A stretch of DNA of 64,000 nucleotides, taken from the NCBI RefSeq assembly GCF_964355755.1, contig NC_092674.1:5711001-5775000 (forward strand). Direction: 5' to 3'. The stretch is from Antedon mediterranea (taxonomy: Eukaryota; Echinodermata; Crinoidea; Comatulida; Antedonidae). Of this stretch, positions 1 to 13,635 are shown piece by piece. Numbering within the stretch: position 1 is the first letter of the stretch; every line of letters begins with the position of its first letter. The notes beneath the pieces are model-generated. The model did no database searches. It saw nothing but the letters and a program-made list of their open reading frames with translations, and was not told where the DNA came from. The translations under genes were made by a program, and so were the position numbers.

Positions 1-35
1 CAAAATTCCAATTCTCCCTCCCTTTTTTAACGAAG

Positions 36-210
36 ATATCTACTTATTGAGAGCTTTGTTGTCATCACTGATGCTCGCAACGCAACACTTGCATACTTGT
101 CTTTTAACCGTACACTTAATAATCGGGAGACGACAGGTGTACGGACAGCTCGTATCAGAAATGAGGATATGCAGATTCCCCTTAATTCTGGTGTTGTTAT
201 TGGTTGAAAC
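36..210 (+). CDS. Candidate exon, unidentified protein
   Basis: The stretch is clearly GC-richer than its surroundings. Reading frame 1 is open from position 31 to the TGA at 211-213 and gives a protein-like peptide with two N-glycosylation-type sequons (NAT, NRT) and the segment GVRTARIRNEDMQIPLNSGV. A pyrimidine-rich tract (positions 13-28) followed by AG at 34-35 could be the acceptor. No strong donor precedes the stop, so it would be either a terminal exon ending at TGA or an exon with a weak GT donor near 208. Frame 2 is also open to 277 and runs into a better donor (GTATGT near 238), but its peptide is low-complexity and hydrophobic. The protein family is not recognised, and the window edge prevents testing the upstream context. 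Confidence 0.27.
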
Positions 211-3200
211 GATGCTATATCAGTTAGGTTATGATTGGTATGTAAAATATCTCTTGCAAAATGATAATTTTATGTGATGTATAGATGCCGGAGAAGGTGA
301 AATTATTGGATCATAATAGGTTATCAATCTAGATGAATGATTAACTAGCAAGGTTAAGGTCAGAAAAAAGTTTAGTGATGTGTTATGCACTATTTAAATA
401 ATCTTTTCCATTTCAAATTATTAAATTATTGCGAATTGATAATTTTCCTTCATCTTCCTAACGCCAAGCTTATTACCAAATTAAGTACACCTTTTATGTT
501 TTTCTATTAAATACTTTTTAGATAAAGTACTTTATAATTTAATGTGAAAAATATCATAAAAACTATAAATTTTTCAAAAAATACTATTTTTGAAAGAGAT
601 CACATGTTTGAGGAGTGGTTAGACAAAGGGTTACTGTAGATTCAGGAACAATAGAACAGTGACCTTTTAGGGAAAAGTTTTTTTGTTTGTTATTGTTTAG
701 GTAGACGTTTTATAAATTTATTCCCGAATCCTCATCTAAAGATCACTATATATCTATACTAGTAATGATTTTCAGTATATTTATAAAGTACATTTATTAA
801 AAGCAGAATTTCACTAATTTTCAATATAACATCTTTTTCTAGTAAAGTAGGATTCCAATAATTATGTAATCTTTACAAATTTGGTTAATTCTGTTTCCTA
901 ATTTCTTACATATTTTCACGATCTATTTAATCTCTAGATTTTTAGAATAATTTGATTAATAATTCCATGACGTCCCATGGTTCATAAACAGGATGTGAAG
1001 AATAGAGAACAATGGTACAATTCTCAGTTCATAGAAATTATAAGACTAAATTGATTATACAAGTATTATAAGGATACTGATATTAATTAATTGTAAAATT
1101 ATCACAGATATTTTGCTTTTTAAGTACTCTACTACTGTAGAGCTAGTGGTAGCAACTGTCTTTAAATCATTGACATGACCTCCCCCAACCCTACTCTTAT
1201 TTCCCAGGATCCCATACCCTGTGCTTTGTATATTGATTAAACATCCATTACATTTTTTGTCTTCCATTCGGTAATAAAGCCATTTTAATCTTTTTGCACC
1301 ACACCTTAATGATTTATTAACCACCAGTTTCTCACCCATGTTGAAAAAATGCTCCATGTAGATTTTACGAATATTTTTTAACATTTGCATTGCATTTGCA
1401 CGGATCATCCAACTCGTTCTGGTAATGAGTTAATGTCTAGTATCAGGTAATCATTGTGGACTGTTATGTTATGTTCTTGGTTCGTAACGAAAAAATCCTA
1501 AAGGTTGAAATTTAAGTATATCAAGTCACCTTCAGACAAATTGAACAGTTGTAGGTCCATTCTCATGGGCTGTACACTCAAACAGATATCACCAATGACG
1601 GAATAACTCAAAAGAATCACAAAATGTGTAATGAAGACATTTGAGACCAAACTATGCTGGGTTATAAGCCATGAGGGATAGCGAGCGCTGGTTGCTGTGG
1701 TGTTGACTGCTAACCCATCCAATTTGCACCGTGTGTGGCTCCACTCTGGCAGATCTTCAAGAATTGGACGTGATTTTTGCAGCGTAAGGGCCCTTTTTTT
1801 TACAACAGATATCTTCTGAATCTTTAGGCAAAAGATGCTTGGTAAATGTGCGTGAGGAAATTGACACGAACGACCTGATTGTGTCAAACAACAGATTTGA
1901 GATTCTGATAAAACATTTAATATAATGTGATTGTAATTTTTTTATAAAGTTGTTTTAGAAAGCAATATAAAAGTCTTCTATATTTATCATATCATAAACA
2001 CCACATGATAATTAAATGAAAAGAATTTTCCCAGGACTTTTTTTTTAGTAGACAAAAGTTCTTGAAAGTAGGGCTAGACTTACATTTAGTTCTATGATTT
2101 CCTGGCCATAGATTTTGTTGTGGTTTACTATTTTAATTAAAACCCAAAAAATATTTCCAAAGCTCTTGTTTCATTAGTCAACATTTTGTCCATTATCCTA
2201 CCTGTTTCCAGCATTTCTCTTCTTCTCCCAAACCCCTCCCCGTAACGTACAAAAAGTAGGTTTAGAATTCAAATACCCTCAAAGATACTGATAGTGAACG
2301 TGAGTTTTGTTTCATATCTGTTAATACCATGATTTAACATTGTATTATATAATAAACCCTATCTTTTCTATAAAATCTTTCGGCATGTAAGGTTAAAAAA
2401 ATTAATTAGGTACTGGTTTCTTCTTTCACTGAGAATGAATAAAAGAGTATTTAAAATGAACCAAAATGGCATTAAACCAGGATATCGGGTAATTTCATTT
2501 TTTGACTGCCAAAATCTTGATAGATCCTTTGGAATGTTGGGTGTTTTTAATTTGTAGAGTGACAAAGTAGCTCAAAATTGCTTCAGTAGCTGTTTTACTG
2601 AAAATAAATGATCTGAAGCAAAAGTAATTCACCAGCCTTTTGCAGAGAAGCTGATTGCATAGTTAAACAGTGACTCGTGGCTTATCATTGGCTGGCTCAG
2701 CCTGTGACAACATCCTATGAGCATTGAAATGGGAGGGCCTAGTTAGTTTGCTTTCACAACCTTGAGGCTAAGCTAAATTTCTCCATACCAACTTGCTTAC
2801 TCCATGCTTAGTTTTATAATAGGAGACGGAGACAGGTATAAGCTTGCAATTTTAACAGTTATTTTCAATTCTCTTTATTCTACTCCTGACAGTTGGTTGT
2901 AGGAGATAAAAATATACTTTTTAATGTGTTATTGATAAAGGGAATAGTTTAATTAACCAATAAGGATTGTTGTTCATTGTGTTTGTGGAAAACTTTTTCT
3001 GGATTATTTCTGTTGTTGCTGCTGTTGTTTATCGGATTTAATTCATACATCAATAAAAGGACACTACTTCAACAAGGAATGTTAACAAATCTTTGGATAC
3101 AGACAGTAAGTTTTCATAAGTTTCTGTACCTGTTTTGTAAATCATTTTATATAGGATTGAATACCATTTGTTACCAAGATTTTGTTCAGAAGAAGTTCAT

Positions 3201-4462
3201 CATTTAAAGGAAAGAGTTAATTTTAAAGATTCCTTTTTTTGCTATAGGCTAAGAAGATAGGTTAGACTATATTTGACAAAACAATATTTTAAAATTGTAT
3301 GGTATTATTTAGTTTCAATTCTGCATTCATTAACTTAATTAAAATAAGGTAAACTTGTATTGTATTTTGCAATTGATGAATTTTAATTTTTTTAAATGAA
3401 AGAATATTAGTTCTAATTAATATGTTTTAACATGTCTTCCTAACTTTCAATCATTAGTTCAGCCTCAATAAATTGAATTTACAGACTCCAACAATGTATA
3501 ATATATATACAAATGACGCGGGCCTATTATCTATATTATTTTTTAGATAGATTAATATTTAATTCATGCATATGCAGTGAATATAATTGATGCCAAATTC
3601 TCCATGCTTGTACCAACACCAACCAAATTTTTCCAAATGAATGACCAGACTAATTATTAAACAATCACTGACTGAAGAATTTGGACAGGATTTTAACTCA
3701 AGCACATTTTGCATCGTTTGATTGATGTGGATTAGGTTGGCTCTGGTATTATGTAACAATTAAGGAAGTGGTATTAGTTGATAGGAAGTAATTTAGAATG
3801 GGATGGTACATGAAGATAAATAGTAAAAATGATAAAGTAGTACAGTGCATATCCTGTACAATGATAGCTAGGTTATGTGAAGTTAATGTACACTGAATTT
3901 TGTGAACTCAATGGGGAACCAAAAGGTTACCAAAATTACAGTAAAGGCCTTGAGATTGAAGTTTGGTGCTGTTTGTTTTAGTTAATATTTATTTATGAAC
4001 CACTGCCACTGCTGGTAGGTAAAAGTTTGTAACATCAACAAAACCTTCTTTCCCTCTGCTGGAAACAATAAGCAATTGTCAGTATTTTAAAGCGTAGCAG
4101 TTTTTCCTTTGCTATAAATACAATATCCATGGTTAATAGATTAATACCAATTAGTTTTTAATAACAACAATTTGTTCTGTGTTTTTAAAGAACAATCTTT
4201 CTCCTATATCCAAAAATATATAATACAAATCTAAAGTTTGTGCATTTAAAACTGCAGTATTTTGTTAAATACAAAAAATTATAGGATTATTGTGTTTTCT
4301 ACTTTCAACACAACACACCTTTGGGCCTATACTTTGATAAGTTAGCAAGCTGCAGTTAATAGATTAAACATTTGACTTTCCATTTATAAATGGTAGCTGT
4401 TGGCTACTGACGTATTCTGTCACGACAACATACCAGTAGTTTATTCTGAGAAAATACAAATA

Positions 4463-4505
<43 letters not shown>

Positions 4506-7500
4506 TTTTTTTTTGTTCGTACAATTAGCAAAAATGTTTGCATGTCTCACTGAATTGATTATAATTACCTATAAACCTTTTTCTTCATCCCAGCTGGGGT
4601 ATAAGACTGCTACAAAGTTTCTCAATGTTGTCTTTCACCGTTCTTCCCCAGTTATGGTTTTCTTTCTTTAGGTCTAGTGTTAAAAGCTTATAATATTTCA
4701 TACTAAAAACCAAAATATTCCAAATCATCTGAAATATGTTACTAAAAAAATTTAGGAAAATAACTGTCATAATAATATATAAAAAAAACAACAAAAAAAC
4801 CCCCATATAAACAGAGTAATAACATTTTTCGTAGAATTCATTGACTCCACTACGATAAGAGATGAAAAAGTAGAAAAACTCTATTTTTCTCTCATCTCCT
4901 TTAAGTTTAATCTCTACTGATTCTAGGTGAATGTTCATCTATATTCTTTGTTTAGAACAAAACACATGATTTAAGATCACATTAAAATTTAAAGTAAACC
5001 AACAGTGTTTGTTTATACAACTCGAAAAGAGATCATCAGCATCAAGTATTAGGCCAATTTATTTTCTAAGATGAATAATACAGAATACACTGATATCTCA
5101 TGAATTTTTAATTCAGGATTTTGAATGTATGTTTTCACTTGTGTAGCAGATGCATGCTTATGCATAAATGAAGCAGACAGTATAATTTAGAGGTACTTAA
5201 ATCAAGGCTGAGTCCACTTTAAAACCTTTATACATCTTTCTTTCAATTTCACATCTTTTTGCTATTAATCACAAAACACCCTCAACACTTCAGGAAAACT
5301 GCCTACTTACTTATTATGTGATTTAAATATGGTCATTTGTACCACAGTATTAATATGGAACTGGACAGATTTGATAAATAACATTGAGTGGCTTAAGGAA
5401 ACGATATTGAAAGTTTATAAGGAGTTCTAGGAATAGTTAAAACCTGAGCCAAATGGGTTATGTGTTATAAACATTTCCCTTGTAATTTTCCATTAGGAAT
5501 AAGTATTAAATGCAACAAATATGGAAATAAAAATCACAATACTTTTTTTATTTTACATTTGAAAATGGTACAAACAATTTTGTAATTATTACAGGTATAT
5601 CCAATATGCATTTCTTGTATTGTGCAGACAACTTTGAATTAAGACTCTATGAATAATGTTATTTTGTGATATTGTACCTTTAATTCTAGTTAATGCAGAC
5701 TTTTTTTTAGTTGACGATAAAATGCAAATTAATTTTACTCTGTGATGGACATAATGTCGTCGAAATGATTTACAAAAAGTGCATAAATACTCATGTGTAC
5801 AATTAAATGTGTTTATAATCTGTTTTTTTTGTGCATTTGTTGAACTAAAAATGCAAAATAAATAAACTTTGACCTTTAACCTGAGGGATACATGTTTTAT
5901 ATTTATGGTCATTATTTTAATAGCATAGGTGGTATAAAAGTTTCACAGAAAAATGGTGTCCTCATATTTTGGCCCACATGGCGTATCATAGCTAATTTAG
6001 AAAAAAAAACTCAATATATCCATCCACTGGTGGCAATAATTAACTGCTAGAAACTTGTGGAAAGGTACCCTTTTCAAATGGTTAAACAACCTTAACATTA
6101 TTAGTAACCACAACATACTATTACCACTGTAAACTTCTAAAATGTTGTAGCGCAATGTGTAATAAAAATTAGTCACATGACCTTCCCACACTTAATACCC
6201 GACCTATTTTATATTTTATACCGGTAGTGTTGTTAAACTCATTACTATGGGTAGCTTCTAAATTTTAGTGGCCGTTTGATTCTCATGTGAGACTATGCGA
6301 CGGCAGTCTCAGTGTATTCATAAAGTGCAAGTGTGGAACAGCTATCAGGGCATGTAAATGTCATGTTAACTAATTTTTGTAAAGTTGGTGTAAATTTGGA
6401 TGTTCCACGCCTATATTTGGGCATAAGTTGAATGTAGAATTCACATTTCCATATTAAACAATTTCTATTAAAAATGTAAAAATGTTATGCTACAAAATCA
6501 TTGTTTACATTTTGATATTTTGAATTCAAATGACAAAAATGTTTCTAATTTGATTATGAATTGTTGTTTCTGCTTAAAAGTTTTGATTTAATTTTTTTTT
6601 AAGTCATAAAAAATGATCAATGTGTTTTTGATTTCTGATTTAATACATTTTACCATCGATCCATTTGATGATCTGAGTTTTCTAGATCTAGAAAAGTCAG
6701 ATATCATTCATATGCTAATTCTGTAAAATAAATACATTAAAACAATACGTTTTCAATGTTTTACTTCAACACTGATTGAATATAACTAAATAGTACTTAG
6801 CATAATTAAGTTAATGTACTTTATACTAGGAACGTTATCAAGTAGGATAATTAATTCTGTATTCAGCTTTTTCTTTCAATTACCCAATAAAGTACTTCAC
6901 GTCTGTTATCACGGCACTTTAGTGCCTAAAGTACGTTTTAACTGTCATCATTCAGAGGCGGCTTCACATTCATTCATTTGGCTCTGTCTCTAGCATTGGC
7001 GTCATGTTTAACATCTCCATATGTTCGGTTCCCTTTAATTTACGCTTTTTCTGTGTAATTTCTCGTTTTTTTATAATCTATCATGATGACACATGTGTTG
7101 ATTTGATTTTAGCAGTTTAGCGCTAGTTAAATATGTAAATAAAATCAATATTTTTCTAACTTATTGATGATTATTTTATTAATGTATAAAAATGTAAACT
7201 ATTTGCTGCCCTCTATATATCCGCCTTCATACAATTACAGTGTAGTCGATATGTGTACCCAGATAAAAATATAAAGATATATCTAACAATTTAGGTTTAG
7301 ATGACATTTATGAAAGTTCAAGTAAGTAAGTTTATGTAATGTCCTATTGCATACCAAACAAGATTTGTCATTTGTGACAATCATAGATGTAGTTTGCATT
7401 GTTATGGGTTTGCTTTCTTTACTGGCAACCTCGTTTTTCTCACAATTACCGCTTGTAGAACAACACAATGCTTTATAAAATAAAGTTTTAGTTTAACTTA

Positions 7501-10500
7501 CCATTACAGATAGAATATTAATCAAATATAAATGATACAATATTAAGTTTGTTATGTTTTTAAAGTTTAATTACGTATTATTAATGATACAATACAGGTG
7601 TGTTTATTGTAAATATTTGTTCAGTAAAGCTTTTGTGATTTTCTATAATTTTCTATAAATTAACTGACAGGAAGAAAAGACTGGAAAGAAACTGTTTCAC
7701 TATACCAACAAATAATTAGACTGGGCAATATTTAATTAATTTTCCACTAACAATTGTCAATTGTTGTATTGTGTATTTTCACAAGCATGGTTGCATCAAA
7801 GTGTATAGTATAGTCATGTTTGTAATATAATAATTATGCTAAAGCTATGAAATTATTCATCCATTTAATATAAGTAATTCTTTTATATAACAATATTTGT
7901 TCATGTAATTAACTGAATCCACTGACTGACTTGTATCCTTGTTTTGTTTATAATATAAACAAACTAATAGGAGTGTCCATAGACAGAATATTTTATACTA
8001 TAAAGAATAGAATATCTTATCCAAGCTTCTATAGACTCCTTGATTTTTTGTCTATAGAACATTATGTCCAAATGTCTATAGAAAACGGAGTTTGAGGTCA
8101 TAGGGAACTGAGAAGTGTGTGTGATTATATATGTATTGAAAATGATTATCGACAAAAGAGTGTTTACAGATTAATTTTCTACTTTCTGGCATTCAAAATT
8201 GAATGATGTGCAGAACTTTTTATGTTCTTTCATTTTTCAGAATTCATAAATTATCTTTTAAATATTTAGTTCTAGACAGAGAACTTAAAAATTTTATCAT
8301 CAAACAGTTTACACGAGAAATAGAAAGAAACACTGTTTGCTCTTCTAATAAACTAATTTTTCATCCCATTTTGAGCTTATGTTATTTTTATGAGTCCAAT
8401 AATTCAAGAATAATGATGTGTCTTGCTCTCAGGAGATTTTGTGATTTCATCTCGCAAAATTTCTAACCTGATGATGAAGCAACGATACATATATTATATA
8501 ATAATCAATGGTAAACATAATACAGCCTGTTAGCAGCTACTTTGTCAATTGTGTATGAATTTAATTTGAGAACTGTATCCAATTGGAATACTGTTATAAT
8601 AGTTACAATTAATAATAATTACGAAATTTTTTTTTTTTCAAATTTGTTATTTTTATCATATTAACTTGAAGCTTTAAAATTCAATAAAATAATTTATATA
8701 ATTTGTGTAGGTATATATATATTTTTAATTAATGCACATGTTATGATTTGTTGTTTTAAACATTTGAGCGTGAAAATATTTTACAGAAACAAACTGAACC
8801 TTCGTAGAGTTCATCTAATGTCCAGCAACACAATATTGTCTAAAAATGATACATTAATTCCTAAAAGATGCTATAAAAAATGACAGTTAAATATCTAATG
8901 AGAAAATAGGTATTAACCGATGTCATAAAGTTCTTTAAATACTTGAAATATGCTTTTATTTTTACTATCTTCCGCTATAACAAAAAGTTTGGGTTTTTTT
9001 TCTTCAAATTAAAATTACGCCACTATATTATACGAGTCATTGTGAACATAATAATTCTGTGGGAAGTGGCTACATATAGGTTAGCTCTACAAGGTCACCC
9101 ATTCAAATCGACGATAATTTGTTCGATAAGCTAGAAACGTTGAAAATAATGTCATAGTAAAGGCATGTTCCATTAAATTTTGCTTTGTTATTTTAAAAAT
9201 ATTTATGAGCTGTACAATTACTATTTATAGAGACTCTTGTAATTAATTATTTGGAATACTTTATTTAAATTTGTAAATCTAGTTCGCTCGAGTCGAGAAT
9301 ATTTCATAAATTTATTCAACTTATTGTATTTAGTACGTTTATTACATACTGTAATTTAAATAGGAATTATGTTTTTAAATAATGCATTTTTCAATTATTT
9401 GAAACTAATTGTAAGGTGTGTTATCGCTAGCTTGCCTTTATAAACCAGGGGGGTCAAATCGTGTTTAATGGCACTATTTTTAAATGGCAAAAACTATTTA
9501 GAGATTTGGGAATGTGTAGTGATTATCGTCTTTTCTAATGACAAAGAGTAGCTAATGTTTTCTAAATGTTTTTGGCCAGTAAATAACAAACAACATATTC
9601 AAAATTGTTTAAGCTTACCGTAAAAATGAATTTTTTGAGTTATTTTTAGTTTTGTTTGAATTTTAAATCTAACATTTTAATGTCCACTACCATCCTAGTT
9701 TGTTACAATTGAATATAGGTTGCAAAAAGAATCATTGTGTAGATAAACCAAGTTTGACTAATTTATAAACCGGTAAATCCACACAATTCTATCCAGCACG
9801 CCAAGCTCTTCAAACAGATTGACGGCATGTCTATAGACTGACAGCTTCGGTTTTAACTAATCAAATCGCGTCTCGGTTTGAAAATACGCTAGGCTTATCC
9901 TTAGCTTGCCCTTTGCCAACACGATAAAAACTTGGTGTTTTATAGATAGCAGTGGATAATACTTAAAATACATTAGAAATATACTGACTCGCTATAAATA
10001 ATTTAAAACTGTAATTCATTTTACAATGTTAGATATAAATAGAAGTTTCAATTTAAAAATTCCGCCTTGATATGCCTACGCATTGCTTTTTGGACTTTTC
10101 ATTCAGTATGATAGTGGACTAGATTTAATGTGTTTTTTAGACTTATAATACTTATATATAAAGCCTAAAAGAGTATTATATAAATACAAAAATCCTATGG
10201 ATCTAGGGTTTTATATGGAATTTTATAAATCCATGTTAGTTAGTGATGCTCGTTTCAAGACGGACTTTAAATAGACAAGAAAAAAGGCATCTTTTATGTT
10301 TTCATCTGTACAACAATATGGAGATATTATTTTATTCTGTCCACCATTTAATATCATCCATTTTGTTCAAAGAAGAAGAACATATGTTAATGATAATGCT
10401 TAATTAATCTACATTCATGGTCTCCTGAATTTATTTTTAATTAACTCCTGGGTGAAAGACCTTACATTCTTTTATTCAAGATATGATTCTAAATGGGGCC

Positions 10501-10600
10501 AGGGTAAAATGTCAGGATTCTCACCAGAGTATTAATTGACCTTTCTTGATCATTACCCTTTCACCCTTGACCTAATGAAACAATGTAACAATTATAATAG
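211..10600. other. Non-coding AT-rich DNA, nothing recognised
   Basis: No exon with convincing splice sites and no recognisable repeat family was found apart from the (TA)n tract listed separately. Open frames here (for example 1498-1887 on the minus strand, 129 codons) are about as long as chance allows at this base composition, and they show no recognisable motifs. Confidence 0.5.
4463..4505. repeat. (TA)n microsatellite
   Basis: About 20 uninterrupted TA units lie between TAG and a T-rich run. This is a simple dinucleotide repeat, probably length-polymorphic, with no gene nearby. Confidence 0.95.
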
Positions 10601-10614
10601 TAAAGGAACTCCTG

Positions 10615-10930
10615 GAGCACTGTGGTGCAGTGGTTAGAGCATTGGACTTGCAATTAATAGGTTGCCGGTTCAAGCCCCGGCCCGGTCACTGCAGTGTTGG
10701 GTCCTTGAGCAAGGTTCTTTATCCACATTGTTCCTCCCCACCCAGGTGATAGAAATGGGTACCGGTATGTAAAAAGTACTGGGAAGGTAAATCAGACTCG
10801 TTTGTGCGGGGGGAGTGGCGTACCCCCCACAAACATACACACTTAGTGGAGTCTGGCCCAAATGCTAAAGAAATGGAGATGGGCACCACGGCCATAAGCA
10901 TTAGCTTAGGTTTCGACTTTACCTTTACCT
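10615..10930 (+). mobile_element. tRNA-derived SINE, full length with target duplication
   Basis: A 316-bp insertion flanked by the 7-bp direct repeat ACTCCTG (10608-10614 and 10931-10937). The head carries an RNA polymerase III A box (TGGTGCAGTGG, 10623-10633) and B box (GGTTCAAGCCC, 10667-10677), about as far apart as in a tRNA. A body follows (TCCTTGAGCAAGG and a G-rich/C-rich inverted pair near 10807-10828), and the 3' end is a short (TTTACC)n tail, as in SINEs that borrow LINE machinery. Two overlapping minus-strand open frames here are incidental. The family name is not assigned. Confidence 0.85.
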
Positions 10931-10976
10931 ACTCCTGAACTGAATGTGAACCTCACTCTTTTAAAATTCTAATAAC

Positions 10977-11116
10977 ATAGATCCCTTGAAATCTTTATTC
11001 AAGGGACACCCATATTAAGGGGCACTTTTTAGCAACATGAATAAGGGGCTAACCCCTATTAAGGGACACTTAGTTGTGCCCAAAGGTGTCCTCTTAATCG
11101 GAGTTCTACTGTAAAA
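10977..11116. mobile_element. MITE family B copy
   Basis: A short repeat rich in the words GGGACACCC, CCCTATTAAGGGACAC and GTGTCCTCTTAAT, ending in GAGTTCTACTGTA. The same words in the same order recur at 57483-57688 and, in shorter form, at 26380-26475 and 39160-39361, so this is a dispersed family. The ends resemble an inverted repeat of the form TACAGTAGAAC. The copy is diverged and its left end is approximate. Confidence 0.6.
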
Positions 11117-11627
11117 GGTGAAATTCTTTATTGAAGCATATGGCCTACTATTCTTTAAAGACTCTATGCCTTAAGATGAAATGTCTCTATTTCTCCTAAT
11201 GCGATTATAATGCATCGATTTTTCCATGCATTTGATTCCAATTTTCATACAGCTAATATGTAACCCAAGATATAATTCTTAAGATTTTCTAATGATCACT
11301 TTGTAACTGGATATTGTAGCTAAATTATATTATAGCTCTGTGGTAAGTTAGGGATAATTATATGGCCTAATATTTTGAATATTACGGTTAAACAAAAGCT
11401 TTTATAGGCCTTTGTAATTGACCTATTTATTGCATCATGGAGAAATATGAGTATAAGTAAAGGAGGGATAATTTTGTTCTAACAAATGATTTATGAGTTA
11501 TACATGAGTTTTACAATTACAGTAGGCCTACAAACTATTGTTTTGTATTAATAATATGTGGCGAATAATATGTAATAAGTAATACAGTGTTAATCCTAAT
11601 TTCTTTTTGATTTATTTTAATTTATAG

Positions 11628-11690
11628 TTTTGATTTAGCTTTTTGCTTATTTTATTTCGCCATTGCGATCCAGCCACTGATACCCAGAGC
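11628..11690 (+). repeat. Dispersed repeat C, copy 1
   Basis: The segment TTTGCTTATTTTATTT followed by ATCCAGCCACTGATACCCA is closely repeated in the same orientation at 27531-27592. It is a short shared remnant of an unidentified repeat family with no coding content. Confidence 0.6.
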
Positions 11691-13132
11691 ATTTTAATTC
11701 TTTTTTTCTCAAATAATTTTGATGGCTTTATTGTCAACAAATTATATAGGCCTACAGAGTGTGTTATAGATTGGCTATTGATTTTTTTCTAATTTCCGAT
11801 TAGAAACTTGATCTTTAATAAAAATGCTAAATATGCTTCTTTGCACTTCAGCCTAAATTCAAAGGTTGCTCTTTCTGTGCTTGATAAAATATAGTTGAGC
11901 GCAGACTAATAAACCTATGTTCTAAAATAATAATCAAATGAATTATGTATAAAGTTATGAATAGGATTATAAATTAAGGGAGAGAATTGTTTTGAGTCGC
12001 CGCACCATCTGGCTAGAAAGAATTTCTTTAAGATAGCAAAATATAATATCCCAGAGTGCATCAGTAGTCAGTAATTAATTATTGAAATATTTTGCAAGTT
12101 TTATTTTTGGACGGGGAGCTGTATTTGTGTTATGTCAGTGCAAGTAAGATTTAAATGTGATATAATGTGTATTGTTCAAGTTGATGGTATCTAACAACCC
12201 TACAGGAGTTTCCCATCATATTTCAGGGGTGTTAGTGGGAATACGTGCTGTTGCTCGTGGACTGTCCCGCTGATTTTGTTCTATTATCGTAAAAAAATAA
12301 CTAAAGCGGTGTGTTGTGATTCCATCACTATCATGTTTAGCCAGCTGGCATCCTAATTAGATCACATCTGTCCTGAGGACATAGTAACATGGATTCTCAT
12401 ACATAGAGGGCAGTAGATCAGGTTAATAATTAATTGATAACATCAATATAGTATTTAATGAGTGGCTTAATTAGGTGTAAATTCTTTGAAGAAAGTTGAG
12501 TTATTCTGGTGACAATGGTTGGCCATGATACAACACATTGTCAAAGTTAAGCCTTGTCTGTCAATTGCAATTCAAAAGATTGTATAGTATCATTTAACTA
12601 TTCTACTTCCATGGTTTAACAAAACATACTTGTCCGTATGTTCATTCAATATGATCACTTCCTTTCCTTAAAATAAAATGACAGAACTTCATCCCTAAAA
12701 TAATTGATTTAGTCACAATGACCATGTTATTTTTTGCATTCATACACATTGTGGATAAATAACTTTATGCACCATAATATTGCACACTAATGTAAATGAT
12801 ATTTTTAGTTGTACTTTTTGATGAGCAAAGTACAGTACACCATTACACATTGTGTATTTATAGTAAAGTAATAATATGATATGATTAAAATTAATTTAAA
12901 GCAAATTGAATCAAATTATTTTATTAGATTTCTCACTTGATTACAGATGAATAATGTTAAAAATGATATTCATCTACAGGATAGGCCTACATGGTTCAAT
13001 AGGCTAACATTGTAAATCAATTATTTCTAAATTTGGTTTTTTATTTATATCTGGCTATCCTTTATGTTTGACTTTATTTCATACTTCGTAATTAACAAGA
13101 GGAATTACACCCTAGAAAATCTTCAACCTTAA

Positions 13133-13321
13133 AGGGGAACTCCAGGTTTAAAATTTAATGTTTAACTTTTTCATTAGTGATCAGGTTTTCTTATAGAGCA
13201 TATTATTAGCAAGAACATTAAAATAAAACGTGGACTTTACATAGTGTTTAAAAGGAGTTCAATTATAAAAATGCATGCAAAAGTTGATCATTTATAGAAA
13301 TCTGAACCCTGGAATTTTCCT
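13133..13321. mobile_element. Short TIR element flanked by TTAA
   Basis: A 189-bp segment bounded by TTAA on both sides (13129-13132 and 13322-13325). Its ends form an imperfect inverted repeat: AGGGGAACTCCAGG at the left, and on the opposite strand at the right AGGAAAATTCCAGGG, 13 of 17 matching over the full ends. TTAA duplication is the hallmark of piggyBac and Kolobok transposons. At this size it would be a non-autonomous derivative; the superfamily is inferred only from the target site. Confidence 0.55.
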
Positions 13322-13515
13322 TTAAGTGTTCTTCAGTTCTCATTTAGTTAGAGACATTATTTACATTACATTTTGGTTCCTGTCTTTGGTGATTTAGCAA
13401 GAGGAATTACACCCCAGAAATCTTTCACCTTTCAACTTATTTCAACTTATTTTAGTAGGCATTGTTGTCTGCAAATCAAGCAGCTAAGCAAATTCATCCA
13501 ACCTGCAACCCTATA

Positions 13516-13635
13516 TGTAATCAATGTTTTCTAGCAAGTTAGGTCTTCATTTCATAATCAATGTTTTGTAGAAAGTTAGGTATTCATTTGTAATCAATGT
13601 TTTCTAGCAAGTTACTGTATAGGTAGTCATGTGTA
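13516..13635 (+). repeat. Short tandem repeat, about 36-bp unit, three copies
   Basis: TAATCAATGTTTT starts at 13518, 13555 and 13591 (spacing 37 and 36 bp), each followed by a version of CTAGCAAGTTAGGTATTCAT. A degenerate fourth start (TAGCCAATGTG) follows. This is a diverged minisatellite. Confidence 0.75.

Noticed and set aside
1498-1887. 129-codon minus-strand open frame
   Set aside because: Its length is near the chance maximum for this composition and window size. The peptide has no recognisable motif and there is no supporting splice or start context.
2640-2840. GC-richer patch with CCAAT-like ATTGG, possible promoter
   Set aside because: A single weak motif without TATA, initiator or nearby exon is not enough.
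10670-10901. Two overlapping minus-strand frames
   Set aside because: They lie entirely inside the SINE at 10615-10930.
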